From assembly GCF_020089865.1 (NCBI RefSeq), contig NZ_JAIRBM010000008.1, positions 124,001 through 188,000 on the forward strand: a DNA stretch of 64,000 nt, given 5' to 3'. The position numbers and the translations under genes were made by a program. Of the stretch, positions 44,236-53,718 are shown piece by piece. This stretch comes from Microvirga puerhi (lineage in GTDB: Bacteria; Pseudomonadota; Alphaproteobacteria; Rhizobiales; Beijerinckiaceae). The notes under the pieces are model-generated. The model was not told the origin of the DNA. It saw nothing but the letters and a program-made list of their open reading frames with translations, and did not search any database. Position 1 is the first letter of the stretch. Each line of letters begins with the position of its first letter.

Positions 44236-44481
44236 CTAGAGACGGCCTCGGATGAGAATCCACACAGCCGTTCCCATGATAAGGGCCATGAGGGCGAACC
44301 CCATCCACTCGAAGGCCGTCTGCATGCGGGCTGTTCCGGCGGGGGGTGAGTTTGCTTCGGGGCCCTCCTCGAGAACCGTGCGGCTGCCGGCGGCCCGAAG
44401 CGCGACATGGCAAGTTCCCTGCCGGGGAGGAAAAGCGTCGCAAAGGCCGAGATCGAGGTCGAAGGAAATGGTCGATGGCAT
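44236..44481 (-). CDS. Small membrane protein with C-terminal helix, unknown family
   Basis: 81 residues starting MPSTISFDLDLGLCDAFPPR and ending with a single helix AFEWMGFALMALIMGTAVWI followed by RGRL. GGAGGGAG is right before the ATG at 44479-44481, a strong SD, and this argues that it is real. The N-terminal part is not a signal peptide. Divergent from the HerA-like ATPase across about 200 bp; a functional link is possible but not shown. Confidence 0.55.
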   Translation of the reverse strand: MPSTISFDLDLGLCDAFPPRQGTCHVALRAAGSRTVLEEGPEANSPPAGTARMQTAFEWMGFALMALIMGTAVWILIRGRL

Positions 44482-44678
44482 CGCTCCCTCCGAAGCCGGT
44501 TTCAGGGGCGGTCGACGGTCTCGACATAACCCGCTATCGCGGCGGATTTGGGATCCCTGCGGCTTCGTGGCTGGGGATAGGGCCTCAAGCCTGTGGAGCA
44601 TTCCCGGATTCCTGGCACTTCCGCAGGCTTTGCCGTGTTAGGAGGGCGTCGGATTTTTCGTTGGACACGAGGAGGCGC

Positions 44679-46238
44679 ATGAAGGTCGGGATCGATATGG
44701 GGCAGGTGTCCGGGGGGCAGGTTGCGGGCGGAGCGCCCGGCAATACCGCCATGCTCGACCTTGAAGAGCTCCTGGCGACGCGCCTTCTGGTCCAGGGCAA
44801 TTCCGGCTCCGGCAAGTCCTATCTCCTACGCCGTCTCCTGGAGCAGAGCGCCTCCCTGGTGCAGCAGGCCGTCATCGATCCGGAAGGCGACTTCGTCACG
44901 CTCGCCGACAAGTTCGGCCACGTGGTGGTCGATGCGTCCCGCAGCGAGGGGGACATCCAGCGCATCGCCGCGCGGGTGCGCCAGCACCGGGTCTCGGTCG
45001 TCCTGAGCCTGGAAGGACTCGACGCCGAGGCGCAGATGCGCTGCGCGGCGGCCTTTCTCGGCGGGCTCTTCGATGCCGATCGCGACTATTGGTATCCGAT
45101 GCTCGTGGTGGTCGACGAGGCGCAGCTCTTCGCCCCGGCCGCCGCCGGCGAGGTCTCCGACGAGGCCCGAAAGGTCTCCCTCGGCGCCATGACCAACCTC
45201 ATGTGCCGCGGCCGCAAGCGCGGGCTCGCAGGCATCATCGCGACCCAGCGCCTCGCCAAGCTTGCCAAGAACGTGGCGGCCGAAGCGTCGAACTTCCTCA
45301 TGGGCCGTACCTTCCTCGACATCGACATGGCCCGCGCCGCCGATCTGCTCGGCATGGAGCGGCGGCAGGCGGAGATGTTCCGCGATCTCGAGCGCGGCCA
45401 TTTCGTGGCCCTTGGGCCGGCCCTGTCGCGCCGCCCCGTTCCGATCCGGATCGGAACGGTGGAGACCGCGGCGCGCAGCGGCAATTTCAAGCTCCTGCCC
45501 CTCCCCGAAAAGCCGACGGAAGATGCGCGCGAGCTGATCTTCAAGGCCGGCCAGGACGAGATCGCGGCCCGCCCCCCCGTGGCCCGCCGCGTGCCTCCGC
45601 CTCCGCCCCCGGCGACGAACGATCTCCTGGCGCAGCTCGTCCGCGCCCGTCCGGCCGCCGCTCCCGAGCCGGAGGCGGAATCGACGGCGGAGACCAAGGC
45701 GGAGCGCGATGCCGCTCTCGATGCGATCCTGCGCGAGATCCTGGAGGATCCGGAGGCGGCCTTCCGGACGGTGGCCGTGCTGTATCAGGATTTTCTCGTG
45801 CGCTGCCGTATCCGCCGCGTCGGCGGCGAGCCCTTGAGCCTTCCCGTCTTCCGTCGCCGCCTTGCCGTCGCCAGGGCCGGGGTGAACACGCAGACCGCCG
45901 TGGGCTCGGACTGGGACCGCGCGGTGGCCTTTGCCGCCGACCTGGAGGAGGACATCCAGGGCGTCTACCTGCTCCTCGCCCGCGCGGCGATGGAAGGCGC
46001 GCCCTGTCCGCCGGACGGAGAGATCGCGCGGGCCTGCGGCAGCCGCTCGCCCGGCCGCGCCCGGCGCCTCGTAGCCTATATGGAAAGCCGCAATATCGTG
46101 GTGACCCGCAACGATCCGCGCGGCCTGCGCATCATCGCCCTGCCCGATCTCGGCTGGGAGACAGGCCCGGGCGATCCGAATGCCTTCGAGGAGCCGCAGG
46201 CATTGGGCGGCCAGGACCTTTTCGCGCTGGGCTCTTAA
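44679..46238 (+). CDS. HerA/FtsK-like P-loop ATPase with C-terminal winged-helix-like domain
   Basis: 519 residues. Walker A LLVQGNSGSGKSYLLRRLLE at about 41, then VIDPEGDFVTLADKFGHVVV, a typical HerA/DUF87 sequence; Walker B MLVVVDEAQLFAPAAAGE at about 142; sensor region GIIATQRLAKLAKNVAAEAS. A Pro-rich linker (VARRVPPPPPPATNDLLAQL) separates it from a C-terminal helical region ending in an HTH-like module (CGSRSPGRARRLVAYMESRN). GAGGAGG precedes ATG 44679. No NurA partner follows, so role is unknown; may move DNA or act as a defence-associated ATPase. Confidence 0.85.
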   Translation: MKVGIDMGQVSGGQVAGGAPGNTAMLDLEELLATRLLVQGNSGSGKSYLLRRLLEQSASLVQQAVIDPEGDFVTLADKFGHVVVDASRSEGDIQRIAARVRQHRVSVVLSLEGLDAEAQMRCAAAFLGGLFDADRDYWYPMLVVVDEAQLFAPAAAGEVSDEARKVSLGAMTNLMCRGRKRGLAGIIATQRLAKLAKNVAAEASNFLMGRTFLDIDMARAADLLGMERRQAEMFRDLERGHFVALGPALSRRPVPIRIGTVETAARSGNFKLLPLPEKPTEDARELIFKAGQDEIAARPPVARRVPPPPPPATNDLLAQLVRARPAAAPEPEAESTAETKAERDAALDAILREILEDPEAAFRTVAVLYQDFLVRCRIRRVGGEPLSLPVFRRRLAVARAGVNTQTAVGSDWDRAVAFAADLEEDIQGVYLLLARAAMEGAPCPPDGEIARACGSRSPGRARRLVAYMESRNIVVTRNDPRGLRIIALPDLGWETGPGDPNAFEEPQALGGQDLFALGS

Positions 46239-46243
46239 TACGC

Positions 46244-47380
46244 TCAGGCCGCTTCGTCGTAGACCGCGAGCCGCCCGCCGGTGATCGGTTGCTTCACGCC
46301 GGTGGTGAGCGGGAAGCTGATCGGCATGCCACGCAACGCCCGCACGGCGAGGAAGGCGAAGCATTCCGCTTCCACCGCATCGCCACGCCAGCCGACCGCT
46401 TCGGACATCACGGGCTCGACCTTCGCACGCTTGGTGATTTCCTTGACGAGCGTCGGGTTGCGCCGCCCGCCGCCGCTGAGGATGAGACGGGGCGGGCGCT
46501 GCGGCAGGAGATCGAGGGCCTTGCCCACGGCGCCAGCCGTGAAAGCGGTCAGCGTTGCGGCGCCGTCCTCGAGGCTCAGACCTTCCGCCATCGCAGCGGT
46601 AAAGTCGTTCCTATCGAGGGATTTGGGATAGGGCGCGGTGAGATAAGGATGTTCGAGAAGCCTGGCGAGACGCGCCTCGTCCACCACGCCGCGGGCGCCG
46701 ATCAGGCCGTCGCGGTCCATGTCGCCGAGGCCGTGCTGGCGAATCCAGTCGTTGAGGGGGGCATTGGCTGGGCCGGTGTCGAAGGCGATCATGGTGTCGC
46801 CGCCGCCCCACCAGGTGACGTTGCTCACGCCGCCGAGATTGAGCACCGCGGAATTCGGCTTGGCGTCGATGCTGCGCAGCAGGGCGACGTGATAGCTCGC
46901 CGCCAGCGGCGCGCCCTGGCCACCCGCCGCCATGTCGGCAGTACGGAAATCGAACGCGACGCTGGTGCCGACGAGCTTCGCCATCAGCGCGCCGTTGCCG
47001 AGCTGGCGGGTCTGGCCGTGGCGCGCTCCGTCAGGCGCGCGGTGCAGCATGGTCTGGCCGTGAAAGCCGATGACCGCGATCTCGGAGGGCGCAATACCTT
47101 CCTTCGCAAGAAAGGTTTTAACCGCCGCCGATTGCGCACGCGTCAACGCATCCTCGGCCTCGGCGAAGATCGCCGGCTCGGGACCCTGGAAGTTCCAGCT
47201 CCTCGCTTGCTCCATGGCGTCCCGCAGCAGAGGCGGCAGCTCGGCCGGATAAGGCGCGAGCGTCCAGGGACCGAATTCCTGGACGGTTTGTCCATCCGTC
47301 TTGATCAAGGCGATGTCGATATTGCCGTCGAGGACGGTTCCCGTCATCAATCCGATGGCCCACACTGCCGTCACAATCAT
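46244..47380 (-). CDS. anmK: Anhydro-N-acetylmuramic acid kinase
   Basis: 378 residues. N-terminus [20 protein letters not shown] carries the phosphate-binding GT-x-x-DG of AnmK; further blocks are [34 protein letters not shown] and [20 protein letters not shown]. Converts anhydroMurNAc with ATP to MurNAc-6-phosphate during cell-wall recycling in the cytosol. Standard length. Convergent with the HerA-like gene (5-bp gap); divergent from the phosphatase. Confidence 0.93.
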   Translation of the reverse strand: MIVTAVWAIGLMTGTVLDGNIDIALIKTDGQTVQEFGPWTLAPYPAELPPLLRDAMEQARSWNFQGPEPAIFAEAEDALTRAQSAAVKTFLAKEGIAPSEIAVIGFHGQTMLHRAPDGARHGQTRQLGNGALMAKLVGTSVAFDFRTADMAAGGQGAPLAASYHVALLRSIDAKPNSAVLNLGGVSNVTWWGGGDTMIAFDTGPANAPLNDWIRQHGLGDMDRDGLIGARGVVDEARLARLLEHPYLTAPYPKSLDRNDFTAAMAEGLSLEDGAATLTAFTAGAVGKALDLLPQRPPRLILSGGGRRNPTLVKEITKRAKVEPVMSEAVGWRGDAVEAECFAFLAVRALRGMPISFPLTTGVKQPITGGRLAVYDEAA

Positions 47381-47492
47381 CTCTCCGTTCGCAAATCGAC
47401 ATTCGATGCGGCGATCATATCGTCACGCTCCGCCGCCGCAAATGCCGATAGCGGTTTTCACCATACGGTGTCCTGTTCTAGAAGGACGCATC

Positions 47493-48095
47493 ATGCCTCC
47501 CATCATGCCCCCTTTGTATTTCCTCCGTCATGGCGAAACCGAGTGGAACCGGGTCGGAAGGCTCCAGGGCCACCGCGACTCGCCCCTGACCGAGAAGGGA
47601 CGGAAACAGGCTGCCCTGATGGCCTCGATTCTGCTCCGTGAACTTGGACCTCGGCCCGCCTTCCGTCTCGTTTCGAGCCCGCTCGGGCGGGCGCGCCAGA
47701 CGGCGGGTTTCGTCAGCGAGGCGCTGGACCTGCCCATCGAGACCGATCCGCGGCTAGCCGAGCTCACCATGGGCTCGTGGGATGGCATGACCCGCGCCGA
47801 GATCGAGGCGGGCTGGCCCGCCTGTCTCGTCGGCGCGACGGATCGCGACTGGAATTTCCGCTCGCCCGATGGCGAGAGCGCGGAGGATATCAGGCGGCGC
47901 GCCAGCGCATGGCTTCAAACCGTGACACAGCCGACCATCGCCGTCGCCCATGGTCTTCTCGGCAAGATCCTGCGCGGCACCTATGCCGGTCTCGACCTGG
48001 AGGCTGCTCTCCATCAATCCGAGCCGCAGGACATCGTGTTTCGCCTGCACGGCGGCAAGATCGACCGTCTCACCGGCGACGACCTCGCCGCCTGA
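47493..48095 (+). CDS. Histidine phosphatase family protein
   Basis: 200 residues of the phosphoglycerate mutase-like clan. Catalytic RHGETEW at about residue 11 (LYFLRHGETEWNRVGRLQGH) and second His in TIAVAHGLLGKILRG; also SSPLGRARQTA. Hydrolyses an unknown phosphoester. ATG 47493 has AAGGA seven bases upstream; the longer frame from 47301 reads through an antisense stretch of anmK and is rejected. Followed by the M20 amidohydrolase 30 bp downstream. Confidence 0.9.
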   Translation: MPPIMPPLYFLRHGETEWNRVGRLQGHRDSPLTEKGRKQAALMASILLRELGPRPAFRLVSSPLGRARQTAGFVSEALDLPIETDPRLAELTMGSWDGMTRAEIEAGWPACLVGATDRDWNFRSPDGESAEDIRRRASAWLQTVTQPTIAVAHGLLGKILRGTYAGLDLEAALHQSEPQDIVFRLHGGKIDRLTGDDLAA

Positions 48096-48125
48096 ACGAA
48101 CAACAACGCCTTAAGGATAAACGCC

Positions 48126-49562
48126 ATGCAAAATGACCGCCTGAGCCTCGAAGAGATCGCCCGTTTGGTCGATGCCAAGGCGCAAGCCTTCTGCGATTCG
48201 AGCGATCGCATCTGGGCGATGCCGGAGCTCGCCTTCGAGGAACATCGTTCGGTCGCGGAGCAGATCGCCATGCTGGAGGCCGAGGGTTTTCAGATTCACC
48301 GGGCGGTTGGCGGCATCGCGACGGCCTTCATCGCCGAATGGGGACAGGGCGGTCCTGTCGTCGGCATACTCGGCGAGTTCGACGCCCTGCCGGATCTCGC
48401 GCAGGAATCCGCTGTCACCGCCCACAAGCCGACACAGGCCGGACAGCCCGGCCACGGCTGCGGCCACAACCTCCTGGGCTCGGGCTCGGCGCTCGCGGCC
48501 GTCGCCCTGAAGGATGCACTGGAGGGTGAGGGAATCGCCGGCACGGTGCGCTATTACGGCTGCCCGGCCGAGGAGAGCGGCTCAGGCAAGACCTTCATGG
48601 CACGTTCGGGTCTGTTCGATGATCTCGATGCCGCCTTCTGCTGGCATCCGAGCGTCGTCAACGAAGTGCAGACCACATCTTCGCTCGCGTGCATCCAGGC
48701 CTATTTCCGCTTCAGGGGCCGCGCCGCACATGCCGCGGCGGCGCCCCATGTGGGCCGCAGCGCCCTCGATGCGGTGGAACTGATGAATGTGGGCGTGAAC
48801 TATATGCGTGAGCATATGCCGTCCGATGCGCGCGTTCATTATGCCACCACCAATACCGGCGGCAACGCGCCGAACGTGGTGCAGGCCTATGCCGAGTCGC
48901 TCTATCTCGTGCGTTCGCCACATCTTCCGGACGCGGAGCGCCTGTTCGAGCGCGTGAAGAAGATCGCCGAGGGCGCCGCGCTGATGACGGAGACCACGTT
49001 CAGCGTGCAGATCACCGATGCGACCTCGAACGTCGTGCCCAACAAGGCCTTGCAGGAAGCCATGTACGAGAACATGCGCCGTCTCGGCCCGCCGGCCTTC
49101 GACGACGCCGACCACGCTTTCGCAGAAAAACTGCGCAAGGCGGCGCTCACGGAGGAGGACATCCTGGCGAGCGTGAAGCCGCACGATCTGTCGCTGCGGA
49201 CCAAGATCCTTCACGACGGGGTGCTCGCCATGCCGGCCCGGGAGGAGGTCATGATGGGCACGACCGATGTGGGCGACGTGAGCTGGATCGTGCCGACCGT
49301 CCAGTGTCATGCCGCGTGCTTCGCCATCGGCACGCCGTTCCATACCTGGCAGCTCGTGGCGCAGGGCAACCTGCCTGCTGCGCACAAGGGCATGGTGCTG
49401 GCCGCCAAGGCCATGGCGGCCACCGCCGCCGATTGCCTGCGCAACCCGGACCTCATCGCCCGCGCCAAGGCGGAGCTGCGCGACCGGACGGGCGGGCGGG
49501 CCTATGTCTGCCCGATTCCCGATAGCGTCACGCCGGAGGATCTGCGCGCCAAGGCGGCGTGA
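48126..49562 (+). CDS. M20-family amidohydrolase (AbgB-like)
   Basis: 478 residues, close to AbgB (p-aminobenzoyl-glutamate hydrolase subunit B). Metal ligand motifs: GQPGHGCGHNLLGSGSALAA, the His/Asp region, and CPAEESGSGKTFMARSGLFD. The dimerisation domain contains YFRFRGRAAHAAAAPHVGRS. Probably cleaves an N-acyl or p-aminobenzoyl amino acid. The next gene, a PLP desulfhydrase, could start on the overlapping GTGA, so the two may be co-translated. Confidence 0.88.
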   Translation: MQNDRLSLEEIARLVDAKAQAFCDSSDRIWAMPELAFEEHRSVAEQIAMLEAEGFQIHRAVGGIATAFIAEWGQGGPVVGILGEFDALPDLAQESAVTAHKPTQAGQPGHGCGHNLLGSGSALAAVALKDALEGEGIAGTVRYYGCPAEESGSGKTFMARSGLFDDLDAAFCWHPSVVNEVQTTSSLACIQAYFRFRGRAAHAAAAPHVGRSALDAVELMNVGVNYMREHMPSDARVHYATTNTGGNAPNVVQAYAESLYLVRSPHLPDAERLFERVKKIAEGAALMTETTFSVQITDATSNVVPNKALQEAMYENMRRLGPPAFDDADHAFAEKLRKAALTEEDILASVKPHDLSLRTKILHDGVLAMPAREEVMMGTTDVGDVSWIVPTVQCHAACFAIGTPFHTWQLVAQGNLPAAHKGMVLAAKAMAATAADCLRNPDLIARAKAELRDRTGGRAYVCPIPDSVTPEDLRAKAA

Positions 49563-49609
49563 CCGAAGGTGTGTTGAAAGGCAAAGAACCAAAGGCGAAG
49601 GACTTGGCC

Positions 49610-50614
49610 ATGAGCGATTTCTCCCCCTCCGAGCCGCACAAGCTGTCGCTCGCGAGCCTTCCGACCCCCCTCGAACCTCTCCCGGCTCTGACGCGCGCCC
49701 TCGGCGGTCCGGAAATCTGGGTGAAGCGCGACGATTGCACCGGGCTTGCGGGCGGCGGCAACAAGGCCCGCAAGCTCGAATATCTGATGGCTGATGCCCT
49801 TGAAACCGGTGCCGACACCATCATCACGGCCGGAGGCATCCAGTCCAACCACGCGCGCCAGAGTGCAGCGGCGGCGGCACGGCTCGGTCTGCGCTGCATC
49901 CTCGTTCTGACCGATTCCGTACCTGGGCGGAGCAGCACCTATCACGGCAGCGCCAATCTGCTCCTCGACCGCCTGTTCGGCGCCGATATCCGGTTCTTCG
50001 ACGGAAATGCCGATCCGGACACGGTCATGGCGGACATCGCCGCAGGCTGCACCGCCGAGGGACGGCGTCCCTATGTCATTCCCGTCGGGGGCTCGAACGC
50101 GATTGGCGCGAGAGCCTACATAGACGCCGCCGCCGAGGCGCACGAGCAGGCGGCGGCGCTCGGTGTCTCGTTCAGTCATGTGGTGTTGGCGACGGGAAGC
50201 GGTGGTACCCATGCCGGCCTGGCCCTCGGCTTTGCAGCCCGCGAACCTGATCTGCGAATCGTCGGGATCAGCGTAAGCCGTGCACGCGAAGCCGCCCTGC
50301 AACGGGTCCAGGATCTCGTCGAAAAGTCCGCCGAGCTGTGGGGCGGCGGCCGCTTGCCAGAGATCCTCATCGACGACCGTTTCGTCGGCCCGGGATATGG
50401 TCAGCCTACCGATGCCATGGCGGAGGCGGTCCGGCTGACGGCTCGCGCGGAGGGCCTCCTCCTCGATCCGGTCTATACGGGAAAAGCCATGGCCGGCCTG
50501 ATCGCCCTCGTCAGGGAGGGGCGGTTCGGCCCTAAGGACAGGATCCTTTTCTGGCATACCGGCGGGAGCATCGGGCTCTTTGCCTATGATGACGTCTTCA
50601 AGAAGGAAGCCTGA
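49610..50614 (+). CDS. D-cysteine desulfhydrase / ACC deaminase-like PLP enzyme
   Basis: 334 residues of fold-type II PLP enzymes. [20 protein letters not shown] holds the Schiff-base lysine near residue 52; [20 protein letters not shown] and [15 protein letters not shown] are the PLP phosphate and substrate loops. DcyD-like enzymes release pyruvate, ammonia and H2S from D-cysteine; ACC deaminase is the alternative. AAGGA precedes ATG 49610; GTG 49559, overlapping the previous stop, would add 17 residues. Confidence 0.87.
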   Translation: MSDFSPSEPHKLSLASLPTPLEPLPALTRALGGPEIWVKRDDCTGLAGGGNKARKLEYLMADALETGADTIITAGGIQSNHARQSAAAAARLGLRCILVLTDSVPGRSSTYHGSANLLLDRLFGADIRFFDGNADPDTVMADIAAGCTAEGRRPYVIPVGGSNAIGARAYIDAAAEAHEQAAALGVSFSHVVLATGSGGTHAGLALGFAAREPDLRIVGISVSRAREAALQRVQDLVEKSAELWGGGRLPEILIDDRFVGPGYGQPTDAMAEAVRLTARAEGLLLDPVYTGKAMAGLIALVREGRFGPKDRILFWHTGGSIGLFAYDDVFKKEA

Positions 50615-50640
50615 ACCTCCGGCGCAGAAATCTGCATAAA

Positions 50641-50678
50641 CGCAAACACGATTTGTCATCATGGGCGTCGTGTTTGCG
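50641..50678. promoter_or_regulatory. 11-bp inverted repeat upstream of the ring-cleaving dioxygenase
   Basis: CGCAAACACGA (50641-50651) and TCGTGTTTGCG (50668-50678) are exact complements with a 16-base spacer. It lies 27 bp after the desulfhydrase stop and 46 bp before the dioxygenase ATG. Could be an operator (for example of a MarR-like quinone sensor) or a terminator stem; no T-tract follows. Confidence 0.5.
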
Positions 50679-50724
50679 CAAAAGCAATCCTATCTTAGGG
50701 GCAGCCAATCATTGGAGAGTCCCC

Positions 50725-51666
50725 ATGAAACTCACCGGAATTCATCACCTCACCGCCGTCACGGCGGATGCCAAGGGCAACCACGACTTTTACACCCAGG
50801 CACTGGGTATGCGGCTCGTGAAGAAGACCGTCAACCAGGACGACGTCAGCGCCTATCACCTGTTCTATGGCGACGGCCAGGCCTCGCCCGGCTCGGACAT
50901 CACCTTCTTCGACTGGCCCGTGGAGCGCGAGCGTCGCGGCACCCACAGCATCGTCCATACGGCCCTGCGCGTCACGGGCGAGAAGACCCTTGCCTGGTGG
51001 AAGGACCGTTTCGACGCACACCGCATCGCCCATAGCGGGATCATCGAGCGGGACGGCCGTCTGTGGATCGATTTCGAGGATCCGGAAGGTCAGCGCCTCG
51101 GCCTCGTCGACGATGGCGGCAAGGGAGACGTATCGCATCCGTGGACGCGCGGTCCGGTGCCGGCGGAACATCAGATCCGCGGGCTCGGTCCGATCACCAT
51201 CAGCGTCCCGGCGATCGAGCGGACGGCGCTGGTCCTGACCGCCGGCATGGACATGCGTGCGGCGCGGGATTACCGCCGCGGCGATAACCCGGTCCATGTC
51301 TTCGAGATGGGCGAGGGCGGTCCTGCCGCGGAGCTTCACGTGGCGGTCGAGCCGCATCTGCCTCCGGCCCAGCCAGGCGCGGGCGGCGTGCACCATGTCG
51401 CTTTCAGGACGCCGAACGACGAGACCTATCAGGATGCTGCGCAGCGTCTCCAGGCCATGCGCGCACCGTCCAGCGGGCCGGTGGATCGGTACTATTTCCG
51501 CAGCCTCTACTTCCGCGAGCCGAACGGGATTCTGTTCGAGATCGCGACCGACGGGCCGGGCTTCGCCACGGACGAGCCGATGGAAACCCTCGGCGAGCGT
51601 CTCGCGCTGCCGCCGTTCCTGGAGCCGCGCCGGGCGCAGATCGAGGCGGGTCTGAAGCCGCTTTAA
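50725..51666 (+). CDS. VOC-family ring-cleaving dioxygenase (MhqO/YfiE-like)
   Basis: 313 residues with two glyoxalase/VOC modules. N-terminal module begins [19 protein letters not shown] and contains [10 protein letters not shown]; the second has [19 protein letters not shown] and a terminal [15 protein letters not shown] with the metal Glu. Family members open hydroquinone or catechol rings under quinone stress. GGAGAG precedes ATG 50725. Substrate is inferred. An inverted repeat upstream may regulate it. Confidence 0.85.
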   Translation: MKLTGIHHLTAVTADAKGNHDFYTQALGMRLVKKTVNQDDVSAYHLFYGDGQASPGSDITFFDWPVERERRGTHSIVHTALRVTGEKTLAWWKDRFDAHRIAHSGIIERDGRLWIDFEDPEGQRLGLVDDGGKGDVSHPWTRGPVPAEHQIRGLGPITISVPAIERTALVLTAGMDMRAARDYRRGDNPVHVFEMGEGGPAAELHVAVEPHLPPAQPGAGGVHHVAFRTPNDETYQDAAQRLQAMRAPSSGPVDRYYFRSLYFREPNGILFEIATDGPGFATDEPMETLGERLALPPFLEPRRAQIEAGLKPL

Positions 51667-51699
51667 GGCGCCTTCAAACTCCTGCCCCGGAAGCCGGTC

Positions 51700-52593
51700 C
51701 TATCGCCGCCAATTGACGACGGCGACGCCAAGGAGGGCCATGGCCCCGCCGACCGCGCCGAGCGCGGTCGGCACCTCGCTGAGCCACAGGAAGCCGAGGA
51801 GCGTGGCGACCGGCGGCACGCAATACATGAAGTTCGAGGCGCGGCTCGCCGGGAGCCGGGACAGGGCGATGGCCCAGGTGCCGTAGGCGATGAGGCTCGG
51901 AACGAGGCCGAGATAGACGACGGCGAATGTGCCCGTGGGCGAGGCCTGAGACCACTCGGTCACGCCTTGGGGCAGCCACGGCGCCAGGACCAGGGCGCCG
52001 AGCACCATGTTCCAGGCGGAGACGGTCAGCGGCCGGTGACGGGAAAAGAGCGGTTTCTGCACGACCGTGGAGATCGACGTGCAGAAGGCCGCGCCCAGGA
52101 TGAGCAAGGCTCCCGTGTCGAGGCGCAGACCCTGGCCTTCGCCGAGGGCGATCAAGCCGATGCCGAGGAACGACAGAGCCGTTCCAGCCCAGGCGCGCAG
52201 GCCGAAGCGCTCGCCCAGCACCATCATGGCGAGGCCGGCGGTGATGATCGGGTTGACGTTGATGATGAAGCTCGCGGCCCCCGCCGAAACCGTCATCTCG
52301 CCCATGTTGAGAAGGGCCGTATAGAGCCCGACGAACAGGACGCCGCCCGTGGCGAGGCGGAGGAAATCGGACAATGTCGGCCAGGCCGGTCGGGTAACGA
52401 CAAGAAAGATCGCGGCGGGCAGGCCTGCGATGGCGAAGCGCAGGGCTCCAAGTTCAACCGGGCCAAAAGCCTGCAGGCCCGCCCGGATTGCCGGAAACGC
52501 CGAAGCCCAGGCCAGGATCGTCACGATGACGGCGGAGGCGGTCACCCCATCCAGGGATCGTCTCGTAGGCTCACAGACGGCAGCGGTGGTCAT
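51700..52593 (-). CDS. EamA/DMT-superfamily transporter
   Basis: 297 residues, ten helices, with the EamA repeat ends MVLGERFGLRAWAGTALSFL and LWLSEVPTALGAVGGAMALL. First helix AVIVTILAWASAFPAIRAGL is typical of RhaT-like exporters. Divergent from the LysR gene across about 100 bp, so LysR probably controls it. Start ATG 52593 (MTTAAVCEPTRRS). Confidence 0.9.
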   Translation of the reverse strand: MTTAAVCEPTRRSLDGVTASAVIVTILAWASAFPAIRAGLQAFGPVELGALRFAIAGLPAAIFLVVTRPAWPTLSDFLRLATGGVLFVGLYTALLNMGEMTVSAGAASFIINVNPIITAGLAMMVLGERFGLRAWAGTALSFLGIGLIALGEGQGLRLDTGALLILGAAFCTSISTVVQKPLFSRHRPLTVSAWNMVLGALVLAPWLPQGVTEWSQASPTGTFAVVYLGLVPSLIAYGTWAIALSRLPASRASNFMYCVPPVATLLGFLWLSEVPTALGAVGGAMALLGVAVVNWRR

Positions 52594-52694
52594 GGCGTGT
52601 TCTCGGCAGTAGGTTCTTCGGGAATGTGGCCGGCAGGAAAATCCGCGATGGCCAGCCCGTTGACAAGCGAACAATTCGAGAGTGAGCTGTGCAT

Positions 52695-53615
52695 ATGGAT
52701 CACAGCTCGCCGCCCCTGCCGCCCCTGGATGCCCTGCGCGCCTTCGAGGCCGCGGCGCGCCTGGGAAGCTTCTCGGCGGCGGCCGGATCGCTCAACATCA
52801 CCCATGGCGCTGTCAGCCGTCAGGTCGCCAAGCTCGAGCATTGGCTGGGTGAAAAGCTGTTCGACCGGCAGGCTCGTGGGGTTGCGCTGACTCCGCACGG
52901 GCAGCGGCTCCATCAGCGCACGAGCGAAGCCTTTGCGCTGATCGCCGACAGTTCCGATCGCTGGCTGGAACGGCGCGGAGCCGCCATCGTGCGCCTGACA
53001 TCGATTCCCTCGGTGAGCAGCCTCTGGCTGATGCCGCGCCTCAAGGCTTTCGAGGAGGCGAATCCGCCCCTGCGGATCGAGTTCGTCATCGAGCATCGCA
53101 ACAGCGATCTGGAGGCGGAAGGCATCGATCTCGCGATCCGCTGCGGCCGCGGCGCACTCCCCGGCCGCCACTCGGTGCGGCTGTTCGAGGAATATTGCTA
53201 TCCGGTCGCTTCGCCCCTTCTCGCGACGGGAATCGTCGATGGGCCGCCTGAGCGGCTCCTGGCCCATCCCCTCGTGCACGATTCCGACACTTCCGGCTGG
53301 CGCGCCTGGTTCGCGGCGCAAGGGATCGATTATCGTCCACGGCCGCAGGATCGCCGGTTCGAGGACTACAATCTCGTGCTCGACGCGGCGGCTCATGGCC
53401 TCGGCCTTGCCCTCGCGCGGCCGCCACTGGCCGGAGAGGCGCTGGGCACGGGCCGCCTCGTGCCCGTCGATGCGCGAACGGTGCTCAATCCGGTCGCCTA
53501 TTGGCTCGACCGTCCGCAGGGCCGCCTGCGCCCGATGGCGGCGGAGCTGGCCCGTCGCATCATGGCCGCCGCGCATCTCGACGAGGCGACCGCCCAGGCT
53601 TTCCTCAAGATGTGA
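52695..53615 (+). CDS. LysR-family regulator, GcvA-like
   Basis: About 306 residues. HTH: DALRAFEAAARLGSFSAAAG then SLNITHGAVSRQVAKLEHWL and GEKLFDRQARGVALTPHGQR. The rest is a periplasmic-binding-like effector domain. GcvA-like LysRs usually sense amino acids. It faces the EamA transporter, which is likely its target. ATG 52695 used; GTG 52689 would add MH. Confidence 0.9.
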   Translation: MDHSSPPLPPLDALRAFEAAARLGSFSAAAGSLNITHGAVSRQVAKLEHWLGEKLFDRQARGVALTPHGQRLHQRTSEAFALIADSSDRWLERRGAAIVRLTSIPSVSSLWLMPRLKAFEEANPPLRIEFVIEHRNSDLEAEGIDLAIRCGRGALPGRHSVRLFEEYCYPVASPLLATGIVDGPPERLLAHPLVHDSDTSGWRAWFAAQGIDYRPRPQDRRFEDYNLVLDAAAHGLGLALARPPLAGEALGTGRLVPVDARTVLNPVAYWLDRPQGRLRPMAAELARRIMAAAHLDEATAQAFLKM

Positions 53616-53718
53616 TCGGTTAAGAATAAGAGCGTGGCTGGCATAGGATTGAATGCCGTTCTCAAGTCTGTCACCATCGCGCGCCATATTGCCAAGCTTC
53701 GAGATGACGGAGTCTGTG

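Noticed and set aside
45089..47641. 850-codon plus-strand frame
   Set aside because: Antisense to anmK and out of frame with the HerA-like gene; low-complexity Arg/Gly/Pro translation.
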